Shown here: positions 8,293-16,297 of the stretch, in pieces
Layout of the letters: each line of letters opens with the position of its first letter
Numbering within the stretch: position 1 is the stretch's first letter
Assembly (NCBI RefSeq): GCF_029257255.1
Contig: NZ_JARICI010000077.1
Span: forward strand, 1 to 52,939
DNA: 52,939 bases
Direction of reading: 5' to 3'
Source: Sporosarcina sp.
Lineage (GTDB): Bacteria; Bacillota; Bacilli; Bacillales_A; Planococcaceae
The notes under the pieces: model-generated
What the model was told of the DNA's origin: nothing
Databases searched by the model: none
What the model saw: the letters and a program-made list of their open reading frames with translations, nothing else
Position numbers and translations under genes: made by a program

Positions 8293-8540
8293 CTTTACCA
8301 CCTCAATTTCATCATACCTGACTTTCCCATTTCACATTTGATGTAAATTGCTAAATTCTTCTCAAGTGTACCTTGTGATAAGAAAGGGTTTAAGCCTTAT
8401 GTAAATGAAATAAAAGACACCTCCATTGCTATTCTCTTTTATCGAGCATGTACATTTGTAACTTAAATGTTTTATAGTCTGTTTTCCAAATCATGTTCAC
8501 CATATTCATGCACCCGATATCTACTGACCAAATCAACTAA

Positions 8541-8575
8541 AAAAGCGCATCTCAGTTTTACCAAGTTGCGCTTTT
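8541..8575 (-). terminator. Terminator overlapping the 3' end of the fructosamine-kinase-like gene
   Basis: On the minus strand AAAAGCGCA (8575-8567) pairs with TGCGCTTTT (8549-8541), followed by more T. The upstream arm is made from the last codons of the gene. Confidence 0.7.
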
Positions 8576-9445
8576 CGCTGTCCATTTTACATATCTATTC
8601 AATATCCGATCTACTAATCTTCCATACGCTTCACCAAACATATTCAGATGTACAAGCAAATAATACAGCTGATAGATAGGTTCTCTTTCTTCATACGTGT
8701 CGGAAAGCGGTATAATATCTGTATAAGCGTTATAAAAACGTTCTGAAAACCCGCCAAAAAGATTCGTATAGGCAATTTCAAATTCATGATCACCATATAG
8801 AATGGATGGATCAATCAAGACTGGCGCGCCTTTCTTTCCGGCTATCCAATTACCTCTCCATAAATCACCATGAAGCAGGCTAATTTCAGGTTTTGCAGGA
8901 ACCCAACGATCTAAATTAGCGAGCAACTCCACTAATTTCTGCTCTCTTTTTCCTTGAATCAGCTTGCGTTGGCGTCCAATTCTCAGCTGACCTGCAAGGC
9001 GGACATCTCGATAATACTCCAGCCAGCTGTCAGTCCGACGGTTATCATGTTCCAGCTGACCAATGAAACCATCTCCTTCCAGACCATATTTTGTACCTGT
9101 CGTCAGATGCATACAAGCTACCTGTTCTCCTAACTGCTGCTCCGTATGTGATCGTTTATCTTCTTCAATCCATTCGAGCCACAGCATCGGCACCTCGTTT
9201 GCAGTTACAATTCCATGCACCTGTGGAACATCCACTGTATCAGACAACCTGATTTTCTCCAGCCCTTGTCTTTCAAATTCAAAAAATGCTTCCGGCATAT
9301 TGCGGTTCAGTTTCACAAAATATTCTTGTTCCTCTGTACGTATATAATATGCTTCATTAATATCTCCACCAGACACAGCTGCGTATGATCTAATAGATTC
9401 GCTGACTCCCAGATGCTTTAGACCATTTTTCAATACTTCATTCAT
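8558..9445 (-). CDS. Fructosamine-3-kinase-family protein (295 aa)
   Basis: Aminoglycoside-phosphotransferase-fold kinase of the fructosamine/ketosamine kinase family. It phosphorylates sugar adducts on protein amines so that they break down. The catalytic loop LHGDLWRGNW (residues 191-200) and the metal-binding IDPSILYGDHEFE (211-223) are both intact. The Gly-rich SGGDINEAYYI and the lysine of YFVKLN form the ATP site. The ATG at 9445 lies seven to eight bases after AGGAGAG; a 24-codon extension has no such site. Length is normal for the family. Monocistronic. Deglycation is inferred from the family only. Confidence 0.85.
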   Translation of the reverse strand: MNEVLKNGLKHLGVSESIRSYAAVSGGDINEAYYIRTEEQEYFVKLNRNMPEAFFEFERQGLEKIRLSDTVDVPQVHGIVTANEVPMLWLEWIEEDKRSHTEQQLGEQVACMHLTTGTKYGLEGDGFIGQLEHDNRRTDSWLEYYRDVRLAGQLRIGRQRKLIQGKREQKLVELLANLDRWVPAKPEISLLHGDLWRGNWIAGKKGAPVLIDPSILYGDHEFEIAYTNLFGGFSERFYNAYTDIIPLSDTYEEREPIYQLYYLLVHLNMFGEAYGRLVDRILNRYVKWTAKSATW

Positions 9446-9565
9446 CGAGACTCTCTCCTGACCTACTATTAATAAAGACTCTATAACACAGAAACTTATA
9501 GACAAAACAGTATTCATTTAGTTATCTACCCTAAAAGGACAGGAGTAATCATTTCTTCAAATAAA

Positions 9566-9774
9566 CTAAAAAAGTGTCCGTCCAAATGAAGAACTGAAAG
9601 ATTGTCCTGACTGCACAATTCTCTGTACCTTCTTTAAACGCATCGATTCATATTTCTTTAATGCTTTCACTGCGGATTTTCCTAGTAACCCTTTTGCAGC
9701 ACACTTACCTAAGGCTGCTGCATCTTGCAATGAGGCATTAAAGCCGCTGGCAGTAATACGAGCGGGAACGTGAG
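9566..9774 (-). pseudogene. Decayed 3' end of an FAD-dependent monooxygenase
   Basis: Read on the minus strand, one open frame of about 69 codons ends at TAG (9566-9568). It resembles the C-terminal part of PHBH-type flavin monooxygenases: GFNASLQDAAALGK matches the G-x-N-x-x-L/M-x-D-A FAD-contacting motif. It is followed by ALKKYESMRLKKVQRIVQSG, the usual helix with Tyr-Glu-x-x-Arg. There is no start codon or N-terminal domain. The fragment is abruptly cut by the hairpin at 9775. It appears to be the relic of a deletion next to uspA. Confidence 0.65.
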
Positions 9775-9820
9775 AAAGGCTGTGCAGTAAGTCATAACAT
9801 GACTTACTGCACAGCCTTTT
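9775..9820. terminator. Strong bidirectional terminator downstream of uspA-like gene
   Basis: A 17-bp perfect stem, GGCTGTGCAGTAAGTCA with TGACTTACTGCACAGCC, with a five-base loop. AAA and TTTT flanks serve both strands. Confidence 0.85.
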
Positions 9821-9830
9821 CTATACTCTT

Positions 9831-10244
9831 TTATTTCACAACTGTTACTGAACAGTTCACATTTTTAATCACTTTTTGACTGACGCTGCCAAGCACCAAC
9901 TTTTGAAGTGCATTCAATCCCCGGCTGCTCAGCACGAGATGATCAATTTCATTGGCATTTACGTGCTTGATGATCCGTTGCTCAGGATTTCCCAGCAGTA
10001 AGGTGATTTCAGCTTCCCGTCCCTCATTCTTCACTAATTCCATCACTGGATGTATTTGTTTCTTCTGATATAAAGAAAGACTGTTCGGACTTTGTTTCAA
10101 AAGCCGTTCGTCTTCTACCTTGTTAAAGTCTGTGACATAAATAATCTCAAGATGCGCTTTAGGAAAATGTTCAACCAGCATCAGCGCATACTCTGTTGCG
10201 CGCAATGACTGTTCTGAGCCGTCTACTGCTACAGCAATCTTCAT
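9831..10244 (-). CDS. Universal stress protein, UspA family (137 aa)
   Basis: Small cytosolic nucleotide-binding protein of the Usp fold. The N-terminal KIAVAVDGSEQSLRA and the C-terminal SSRGLNALQKLVLGSVSQKV carry the Gly-x2-Gly-x9-Gly-Ser-type ATP-binding pattern, in slightly altered form. AGGAGG lies eight bases ahead of the ATG. It is a single gene between a terminator and the hutU1 terminator. The usual role is stress survival by an unspecified mechanism. Confidence 0.88.
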   Translation of the reverse strand: MKIAVAVDGSEQSLRATEYALMLVEHFPKAHLEIIYVTDFNKVEDERLLKQSPNSLSLYQKKQIHPVMELVKNEGREAEITLLLGNPEQRIIKHVNANEIDHLVLSSRGLNALQKLVLGSVSQKVIKNVNCSVTVVK

Positions 10245-10427
10245 CTAATAACCTCCTGGCATAACTGATATTCCACCGGAAAATGTGATTTCATAATTCA
10301 TATACCCGCTACCCATAAATTCAGTCTTAGAAAATACGCACACAACCTTATATCTTTATTGATTTGCCAGAATATCATATTCATTGTACATCTGTAAAGT
10401 CCTACGCCAAAACTTTTCCGCTCATAA

Positions 10428-10462
10428 TAGTAAAACGCCAGCCCTGTAAAAGAGCTGACGCT
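10428..10462 (-). terminator. Terminator of the caiB-acd-hutU1 operon
   Basis: On the minus strand AGCGTCAGCTC pairs with GGGCTGGCGTT (11 bp with G-U pairs), followed by TTTACTATT. It lies 40 bases after the hutU1 stop. Confidence 0.7.
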
Positions 10463-10502
10463 GAGTTCTATTGTATACGCCATTATTTCAGTGCGTTATG
10501 TG

Positions 10503-12173
10503 TTATTTCTTCTTTTTCATCGGGATGTGAACATGCCGATCTTCCGCCACTTCAATCGCTCTTGAGTAGCCTGCATCAGCATGACGAATGACACCCATAC
10601 CTGGATCTGAAACGAGTACGCGTTTAATCTTTTCAGCTGCCTCATCTGTTCCGTCCGCTACCAGCACCTGCCCCGCGTGAATGGAGTAGCCCATTCCAAC
10701 ACCGCCGCCGTGGTGCAGACTTACCCAGCTCGCTCCGCCACTTGTGTTCACAAGTGCGTTTAAAATTGGCCAGTCTGCTACTGCGTCACTGCCGTCCTTC
10801 ATAGATTCAGTTTCACGGTTTGGTGATGCCACTGATCCGCTGTCCAAGTGATCACGGCCGAATACGATCGGCGCGCTGATTTCTCCGCTAGCCACCATTT
10901 CATTCACTTTAAGAGCGAACTTATGACGCTCGCCGTATCCAAGCCAGCAGATACGTGCCGGCAGACCCTGCCATGCAACCATTTCCTGAGCCATGTCGAT
11001 CCAGTTTGTCAGCACTTCGTTATCGCTGAACATTTCTTTCGCCAGCTTATCTGTCTTATAGATATCTTCCGGATCTCCTGACAAAGCAACCCAGCGGAAA
11101 GGTCCGTTACCTTCACAGAATAGCGGGCGCAAGTAAGCCGGGACGAATCCTGGGAAATCAAACGCGTTTTCTACGCCCTGTTCTTTTGCATAATGGCGGA
11201 TGTTATTTCCGTAATCAAACGTTTCTGCTCCGGCTTTTTGAAGAGCAAGCATCGCTTCCACATGCTTTGCCATCGTCTCAAGGGACAATTTCTCATACTG
11301 ATCCGGATTTTCTTTGCGAAGCTTCAATGCTTCTTCATACGACATACCGTTCGGCACATAGCCGTTTCTTGGGTCATGTGCGCTTGTCTGGTCCGTTACA
11401 ATATCCGGAACAATTCCACGGTCTGCAATCTCTTGATATACATCTGCACAGTTTCCGACAAGACCGATGGATCCCGGCTCACCTTTATCTGTCAGTTCTT
11501 TCACTTTCGCCAACGCCTCATCTAAGTCCTCATAGATAAAGTCACAGTAACGTTCTTTAATTTTACGCTCAATACGTTTTTTATCAACTTCAACGACCAG
11601 AATAACTGCTTTCGCCATCTTTCCTGCCAATGGCTGCGCGCCGCTCATTCCGCCCATACCGCCTGTCAGAATGAACTTCCCAGTCAGATCCGGGCTGCCG
11701 AATACTTTCTTTCCTGCTTCTACAAAGCTCAGGTATGTCCCTTGAAGAATCCCCTGCGCTCCGATATAGATCCAACTTCCCGCTGTCATCTGACCGTACA
11801 TCATGAGTCCTTCTTGATCTAGCTTATTGAAGTTTTCCCAGTTTGCATACGCCGGAACTAAGTTAGAGTTGGCAATCAGCACGCGCGGTGAATTTTCATA
11901 TGTGCGGAACTTCCCTACTGGTTTACCTGATTGGATCAGCAACGTCTCGTCATTTTCTAATTCTTTCAGCTCTTCAATGATCGCATGATAGCTTTCCCAG
12001 TTACGCGCAGCTTTTCCGATTCCGCCGTATACAACGAGCTCGTCCGGATTTTCTGCTACTTCAGGGTCCAAGTTATTCATAATCATCCGCATAGCCGCTT
12101 CCTGCGTCCAGCCTTTACAAGTCAATTCAGTTCCGCGCGGTGCACGGATATTCTTTAACGGTGTATTATTCAA
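10503..12173 (-). CDS. hutU: Urocanate hydratase (HutU1, 556 aa)
   Basis: Urocanase uses tightly bound NAD+ as an electrophile to add water to urocanate, giving 4-imidazolone-5-propanoate. Family hallmarks are intact: [11 protein letters not shown] (48-58), [16 protein letters not shown] (126-141), [29 protein letters not shown] (261-276), ICWLGYGER with Cys409, [16 protein letters not shown] (440-455) and [13 protein letters not shown] with His487-His488. The 556 residues match the family. It starts at TTG 12173, four bases after AAGGAG. It lies 16 bases downstream of an acyl-CoA dehydrogenase and a CoA-transferase rather than hutH or hutI. This suggests that urocanate is supplied from imidazolepropionate (inference). 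Confidence 0.93.
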   Translation of the reverse strand: MNNTPLKNIRAPRGTELTCKGWTQEAAMRMIMNNLDPEVAENPDELVVYGGIGKAARNWESYHAIIEELKELENDETLLIQSGKPVGKFRTYENSPRVLIANSNLVPAYANWENFNKLDQEGLMMYGQMTAGSWIYIGAQGILQGTYLSFVEAGKKVFGSPDLTGKFILTGGMGGMSGAQPLAGKMAKAVILVVEVDKKRIERKIKERYCDFIYEDLDEALAKVKELTDKGEPGSIGLVGNCADVYQEIADRGIVPDIVTDQTSAHDPRNGYVPNGMSYEEALKLRKENPDQYEKLSLETMAKHVEAMLALQKAGAETFDYGNNIRHYAKEQGVENAFDFPGFVPAYLRPLFCEGNGPFRWVALSGDPEDIYKTDKLAKEMFSDNEVLTNWIDMAQEMVAWQGLPARICWLGYGERHKFALKVNEMVASGEISAPIVFGRDHLDSGSVASPNRETESMKDGSDAVADWPILNALVNTSGGASWVSLHHGGGVGMGYSIHAGQVLVADGTDEAAEKIKRVLVSDPGMGVIRHADAGYSRAIEVAEDRHVHIPMKKKK

Positions 12174-12189
12174 ATCAAACCACTCCTTT

Positions 12190-13329
12190 TTATTTAACTA
12201 CGTAGCTTGAGATAACCATTTTTTGAACTTGAGAAGTTCCTTCAAAGATTTCCAGGATACGCTGATCACGGTACAATCTTTCTACTTTGTATTCTTTCAT
12301 ATAACCATAGCCGCCGTGAATTTGCACTGCTTTGTTGACTACACGGTTTGAAGCTTCTGAAGTGATCAATTTTGCGATGGAAGCTTCTTTCGATAGACGG
12401 TAACCTTTTTTATCTTTCAGGCTTGCAGCGTAGTATGTGTACAGACGGCTGACCGCCACATCTGATTCCATTTCTGCCATCATCCATTGCAATCCCTGGT
12501 AGTTAGAGATTGATTTTCCGAATGCTTCACGCTCTTTCGCATAGTTGACCGTTTCGTCAAGTGCCGCCTGTGACACTCCAACTGCCATTGCTGCAATACC
12601 GATACGTCCGCGGTCCACAACTGTCATGGCAATTTTGAAGCCGTCTCCTTCTTCACCAACCAAGTTTTCTTTCGGGACTCTGACGTTTTCGAAGATTACT
12701 TCATCCGTCTTCGCACCGCGGATTCCCATTTTATCATCGCCTGCGCCGAATGAAAGACCCGGTGTGCCTTTTTCTACGATAAACGCACTGATGCCTTTTG
12801 TTCCTTTAGAGATATCAGTTTTTGCATAGACAACCAGCGTATCAGCATATGCACCGTTCGTAATGAAAATTTTAGAACCATTGATAACGTACTCATCGCC
12901 GTCAAGTTTTGCGTTCGTCTTCATGGATCCAACGTCTGTTCCGCCGACCGGTTCTGTCAGACAAAATGCGAATAATTTTTCACCTTGGCAGCCAGGAACT
13001 AAGTATTTTTCTCTTTGCTCTTTATTGGAAGCAAGATATAGACCGTCAATTCCTAAGTAGTGTGCAGTCAGAATTGAACCTGTTGCCGCACAGCCATATG
13101 TGATTTCTTCTACAGCGATCGCTTCAGCAATTGCATCTGCGCCTACTCCGCCGTCCTCTTCAGGATAGGCAATACCGAGTAATCCAAGTTCAGCCATTTT
13201 CGGAATGTGCTCTTCAGGGAAACGGTTTTCGCGGTCAATTTCTTCTGCTTTTGGCGCGATTACTTCTTTCGTAAAGTTTCTTACCATGTCACGTATGCTT
13301 TGTTGCTCATCTGTTAAGTCGAAATTCAT
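12190..13329 (-). CDS. Acyl-CoA dehydrogenase, candidate imidazolepropionyl-CoA dehydrogenase (379 aa)
   Basis: FAD flavoenzyme that introduces an alpha-beta double bond into acyl-CoA and passes electrons to ETF. Short-chain ACAD features are clear: [14 protein letters not shown] (122-135), [10 protein letters not shown], the Arg of REAFGK (267-272), IHGGYGY (338-344) and the catalytic base Glu363 in IFEGTS. The family length is normal. It lies between caiB (6-base gap) and hutU1 (16-base gap) in one operon. Family knowledge supports oxidation of a short acyl-CoA. The idea that the acyl group is imidazolepropionyl, giving urocanoyl-CoA, is my inference from context. A general butyryl- or branched-acyl-CoA dehydrogenase is the alternative. 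Confidence 0.9.
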   Translation of the reverse strand: MNFDLTDEQQSIRDMVRNFTKEVIAPKAEEIDRENRFPEEHIPKMAELGLLGIAYPEEDGGVGADAIAEAIAVEEITYGCAATGSILTAHYLGIDGLYLASNKEQREKYLVPGCQGEKLFAFCLTEPVGGTDVGSMKTNAKLDGDEYVINGSKIFITNGAYADTLVVYAKTDISKGTKGISAFIVEKGTPGLSFGAGDDKMGIRGAKTDEVIFENVRVPKENLVGEEGDGFKIAMTVVDRGRIGIAAMAVGVSQAALDETVNYAKEREAFGKSISNYQGLQWMMAEMESDVAVSRLYTYYAASLKDKKGYRLSKEASIAKLITSEASNRVVNKAVQIHGGYGYMKEYKVERLYRDQRILEIFEGTSQVQKMVISSYVVK

Positions 13330-13335
13330 TGTTCT

Positions 13336-14484
13336 TCACTCACTTTTCGTTAGATTTTTTTTAATCATTTCGTTGTGTTCACCTAAAGCCGGGCTTGGTG
13401 ATTTTATTTGCACAGGTGTCGCCGACAGTTTTACCGGATTCCCTGGAATTCTTGTTTTCCCTGCTACAGGATGCTCGACATCCAGCAACATTTCGCGTTC
13501 TTTAATATGGTCAGACTCACTGATCTCCGCGATATTTAAAATTGTGGAACAAGGGACTCCTGCTTCACTGATCATATCCACCGCTTCATCAGCTGTGTAA
13601 CCCGACAGCCATTCCTCAAGGATTACTTTAAGCTCTGCTTCATTCTGACCACGCAGTATGTCAGTTTTAAAACGCGCATCTTCCACTAACTCTTCTTTGC
13701 CCATTACACCACATAGCTTGACGAATAAAGGTTCATTAGCCGTCGCAATAACGATGCTGCCTTCTTTCGTTTCAAATACATCAAACGGTGCACTAATCGG
13801 GTGGCGACTTCCGATTCGCTCAGGTATCACACCTTCAGATGTATAACGCATAACGTTATGCTCGAGTAGCGAGAAAATCGTGTCGACCATCGCAACGTCA
13901 ATCGCCTGGCCAATTCCTGTACGCTCGCGGTGGAATAATGCCACCATGACACCGTATGCCGCGTAAAGTGCTGCACTCATGTCACCCAGGGATGCTCCTG
14001 AACGGGTCGGTGGATTATCAGGATGACCTGTAATGCTCGCAATTCCGCCCATCGCCTGCGCGACAAGATCGTATGCTGGACGTTTTTTCAGTGGTCCATA
14101 TTGTCCGAATCCTGAAATAGAGCAGTAGATCAAGCCTTCATTTACTTCTTTCAGCGCCTCGTAACCTAATCCAAGACTTTCCATGACGCCGGGACGGAAG
14201 TTTTCCACGATGACGTCCGCATCTTTAATGAGTTCCATTAAGCTTTCCCGATCGTCCGGATCTTTCAAGTTCATTTCGATACTTTTTTTACCACGGTTTA
14301 AAAACATGAAGTAACCGCTTTCTCCATTCTGGAACGGACCGAAGTGACGTGTATCATCACCTAGTTCCGGACGTTCAATCTTTATGACTTCAGCTCCCAT
14401 ATCGGCGAGCATCATCGTACAATAAGGACCTGCCAGAACTCTAGAAAAGTCCAATACCTTTATGCCTTCTAATGGTTGATTCAT
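13336..14484 (-). CDS. CaiB/BaiF-type class III CoA-transferase (382 aa)
   Basis: Transfers CoA between carboxylic acids through an aspartyl mixed anhydride. It begins with PLEGIKVLDFSRVLAGPY and has the conserved EVIKIERP and GDDTR segments. The catalytic Asp168 lies in SLGDMSAALYAAYG. Length is close to the usual 390-400 residues. It is the first gene of a three-gene operon with an acyl-CoA dehydrogenase and HutU1. Enzymes of this family (carnitine, cinnamate/phenyllactate type) often use the pathway product as CoA donor. By analogy, this one could swap CoA from urocanoyl-CoA to imidazolepropionate (inference). A cre-like site and dyads precede it. Confidence 0.9.
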   Translation of the reverse strand: MNQPLEGIKVLDFSRVLAGPYCTMMLADMGAEVIKIERPELGDDTRHFGPFQNGESGYFMFLNRGKKSIEMNLKDPDDRESLMELIKDADVIVENFRPGVMESLGLGYEALKEVNEGLIYCSISGFGQYGPLKKRPAYDLVAQAMGGIASITGHPDNPPTRSGASLGDMSAALYAAYGVMVALFHRERTGIGQAIDVAMVDTIFSLLEHNVMRYTSEGVIPERIGSRHPISAPFDVFETKEGSIVIATANEPLFVKLCGVMGKEELVEDARFKTDILRGQNEAELKVILEEWLSGYTADEAVDMISEAGVPCSTILNIAEISESDHIKEREMLLDVEHPVAGKTRIPGNPVKLSATPVQIKSPSPALGEHNEMIKKNLTKSE

Positions 14485-14513
14485 GATAATTCGACCTCAT
14501 TTCTAGCGCGGAA

Positions 14514-14527
14514 TAAAAGCGCTTTCA
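14514..14527. promoter_or_regulatory. cre-like CcpA site upstream of the CoA-transferase operon
   Basis: TAAAAGCGCTTTCA matches the catabolite-responsive consensus TGAAAGCGCTTTCA at 13 of 14 positions. It lies 30 bases ahead of the start codon, in the leader or over the promoter, and suggests repression when preferred sugars are present. Confidence 0.6.
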
Positions 14528-14537
14528 TTTCCTTATT

Positions 14538-14605
14538 TCTACTTTATCAAAAGGTGGATTATTTCACAGTAGAAAAATATACGATAAAGTACACTTATCT
14601 ACTGT
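14538..14605. promoter_or_regulatory. Nested dyads in the CoA-transferase promoter region
   Basis: ACAGTAGA (14566-14573) is inverted as TCTACTGT (14598-14605). Inside this pair GATAA (14583-) faces TTATC (-14599). A further ACTTTATC at 14541-14548 is the exact inverse of GATAAAGT (14583-14590). This is the pattern expected of a regulator site, perhaps for the AraC or LysR protein of the locus. The motif owner is not shown. Confidence 0.45.
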
Positions 14606-14642
14606 TGTTTTGTATACTTTTTCACCGGTTATTTTCCCACCT

Positions 14643-14693
14643 AAAAAGAGTTATGCAATAAGTCTCATTTTGAGGACTTTTTGCATAACTCTT
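14643..14693. terminator. Terminator after the orphan AraC regulator
   Basis: AAGAGTTATGCAA pairs with TTGCATAACTCTT, and the inner AAGTC/GACTT extends the stem. TTTTTA follows on the minus strand and CTTTTATT on the plus strand. It separates the hutU2-araC unit from the caiB promoter. Confidence 0.85.
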
Positions 14694-14700
14694 CTTTTAT

Positions 14701-16290
14701 TCAGTATTTGGTGGATAGCACACTGTTCCGGTAGGCTGTCGGTGTCATGTCCACATGATTTTTAAATACCCTGCTAAAATACTGCGAGGAACTGTAACCG
14801 ACAGATTCAGCGATTTCATAAATCGTCATATTTAAATCTTCCAATAGAAGCTTAGCTTTTTTCATTCGCCGCTCTGTCAGATAGTAGCTGAATGAACTGC
14901 CTGTCGTCTGTTTGAAAATGGCACTGACATAGTTCGGGCTCAGCTCCACTTGCGCCGCGACTGTTTCAAGTCCAATCTCTTCGTGGTAGTGATCTTCAAT
15001 AAATTGCAGGATTCCCTTTACTGACTTCAGGGATTGTTCATTATGTCCTTCGTTGACCTGCTCGCTGTATTCTGTAATGATTGTTTTCACGCATGCATCA
15101 ATCTCGGCAAGCGTTTCTAATTCATGTAACTCTTTGGCATGCTTAATTTGCAGGGGCATCATATTTTTCGGACTGGCTCCGTTTTGAATAGCTGATTTTG
15201 ATAGCGAAAACAATAGATCTAGCACTTGCAGACGGAATTCCTCCGGTTTGATATGGACATGAGACGCAATCGAGCAATAGACCTCTTCCCATTGCTGACG
15301 AACCCCATCCAAATCGCCCAATGAAAACTTCTCCGTTATCGATTGGATCTGCATTTTGTAGTCATAGTACTCCGCTGTCTCAAAATAATCCAAGTCTTCT
15401 ATATGAATAATCGAATTCTCTGTGGAAAACAACCGGTATGCTTGTGCTTGCTTGCTTTCTTGATAGGAAAGATGTAAATTACGGGCGTCTTCAAAGTAAT
15501 TGCCTATGCCAATCGTGACAGTATAGTCCGTTCTTCGATTAATTTCCGCACGAATTTTTTCTGCATACTCAATCGACAGTGCTTTGTATTTCGCTTCATC
15601 CACTTGAACAGGAAGCGCAAGCAAAATTGCATATTTCTCTTCCGTCACAAGTACTTTTAATGATTCATAGTGTAAGTGCGTTTCGCGGATTGCCTGGAGC
15701 ACTTCTGCTCTCAGCGCATTCTTCCACAGCTCGCCTTTATTTTCCACCAGCCACGAAAAGTGATCGATACTCAAAAGAAGAACGGTATTTGGAATGAGTG
15801 ACAGCTCCGCCAGTTTACTGCGCTCCCAAATTTCTTTCGCATTTTTACTGTTGCCGTACAGTAAATCGTACGCAAGACATTCTCGTATAGACCGTAGCAT
15901 GTAGGCTGAATCTCTTTGCTTTTGTCTCCGCTCTCTCTTCAGATCAGCCTCCGCTTTTATCAGTACAGGCAGCAATCGTTCGGGAACATCAGCAGTCTCT
16001 ACTGCTTCCAGACAGTCGTAAGCACCGGCTTTCATCAATTGCTTCATTTCATCAAATGAAAATGATTCCTTCAGAAAGATGACCTTAGATTCTATAGCTT
16101 CCTGCAACATACGGAAATGGGTCCCCCCATACTCTGATTCTTCATCCAATGAAATATCTGCAATCAGTAAATCCACTGCACGAATCATTTCGGTGTCTTT
16201 CAGGCTGGGGATCCATTCAACCTGAAATCTCTCTTGTGCTGATAAATTCTGAAATAAATCTTCATGCTGATAGATCCCTATAATGCTCAT
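14701..16290 (-). CDS. Orphan AraC-type response regulator with degenerate receiver (529 aa)
   Basis: A YesN-like transcription factor. Residues 1-110 resemble a CheY receiver: hydrophobic strands, the Asp45 of LLIADISLDE and an Ala-Tyr-Asp loop near residue 92. The N-terminal acidic pair is missing (MSIIGIYQHED), so phosphorylation is doubtful. A long helical/mixed middle follows. Residues about 425-529 form an AraC DNA-binding domain with two HTHs (VELSPNYVSAIFKQTTGSSF and IAESVGYSSSQYFSRVFKNH). No sensor kinase is adjacent. It starts eight bases after the hutU2 stop, with an AAGGGGTG ribosome binding site, so it is co-transcribed with hutU2 and probably controls this locus. Confidence 0.85.
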   Translation of the reverse strand: MSIIGIYQHEDLFQNLSAQERFQVEWIPSLKDTEMIRAVDLLIADISLDEESEYGGTHFRMLQEAIESKVIFLKESFSFDEMKQLMKAGAYDCLEAVETADVPERLLPVLIKAEADLKRERRQKQRDSAYMLRSIRECLAYDLLYGNSKNAKEIWERSKLAELSLIPNTVLLLSIDHFSWLVENKGELWKNALRAEVLQAIRETHLHYESLKVLVTEEKYAILLALPVQVDEAKYKALSIEYAEKIRAEINRRTDYTVTIGIGNYFEDARNLHLSYQESKQAQAYRLFSTENSIIHIEDLDYFETAEYYDYKMQIQSITEKFSLGDLDGVRQQWEEVYCSIASHVHIKPEEFRLQVLDLLFSLSKSAIQNGASPKNMMPLQIKHAKELHELETLAEIDACVKTIITEYSEQVNEGHNEQSLKSVKGILQFIEDHYHEEIGLETVAAQVELSPNYVSAIFKQTTGSSFSYYLTERRMKKAKLLLEDLNMTIYEIAESVGYSSSQYFSRVFKNHVDMTPTAYRNSVLSTKY

Positions 16291-16297
16291 CGTACAA

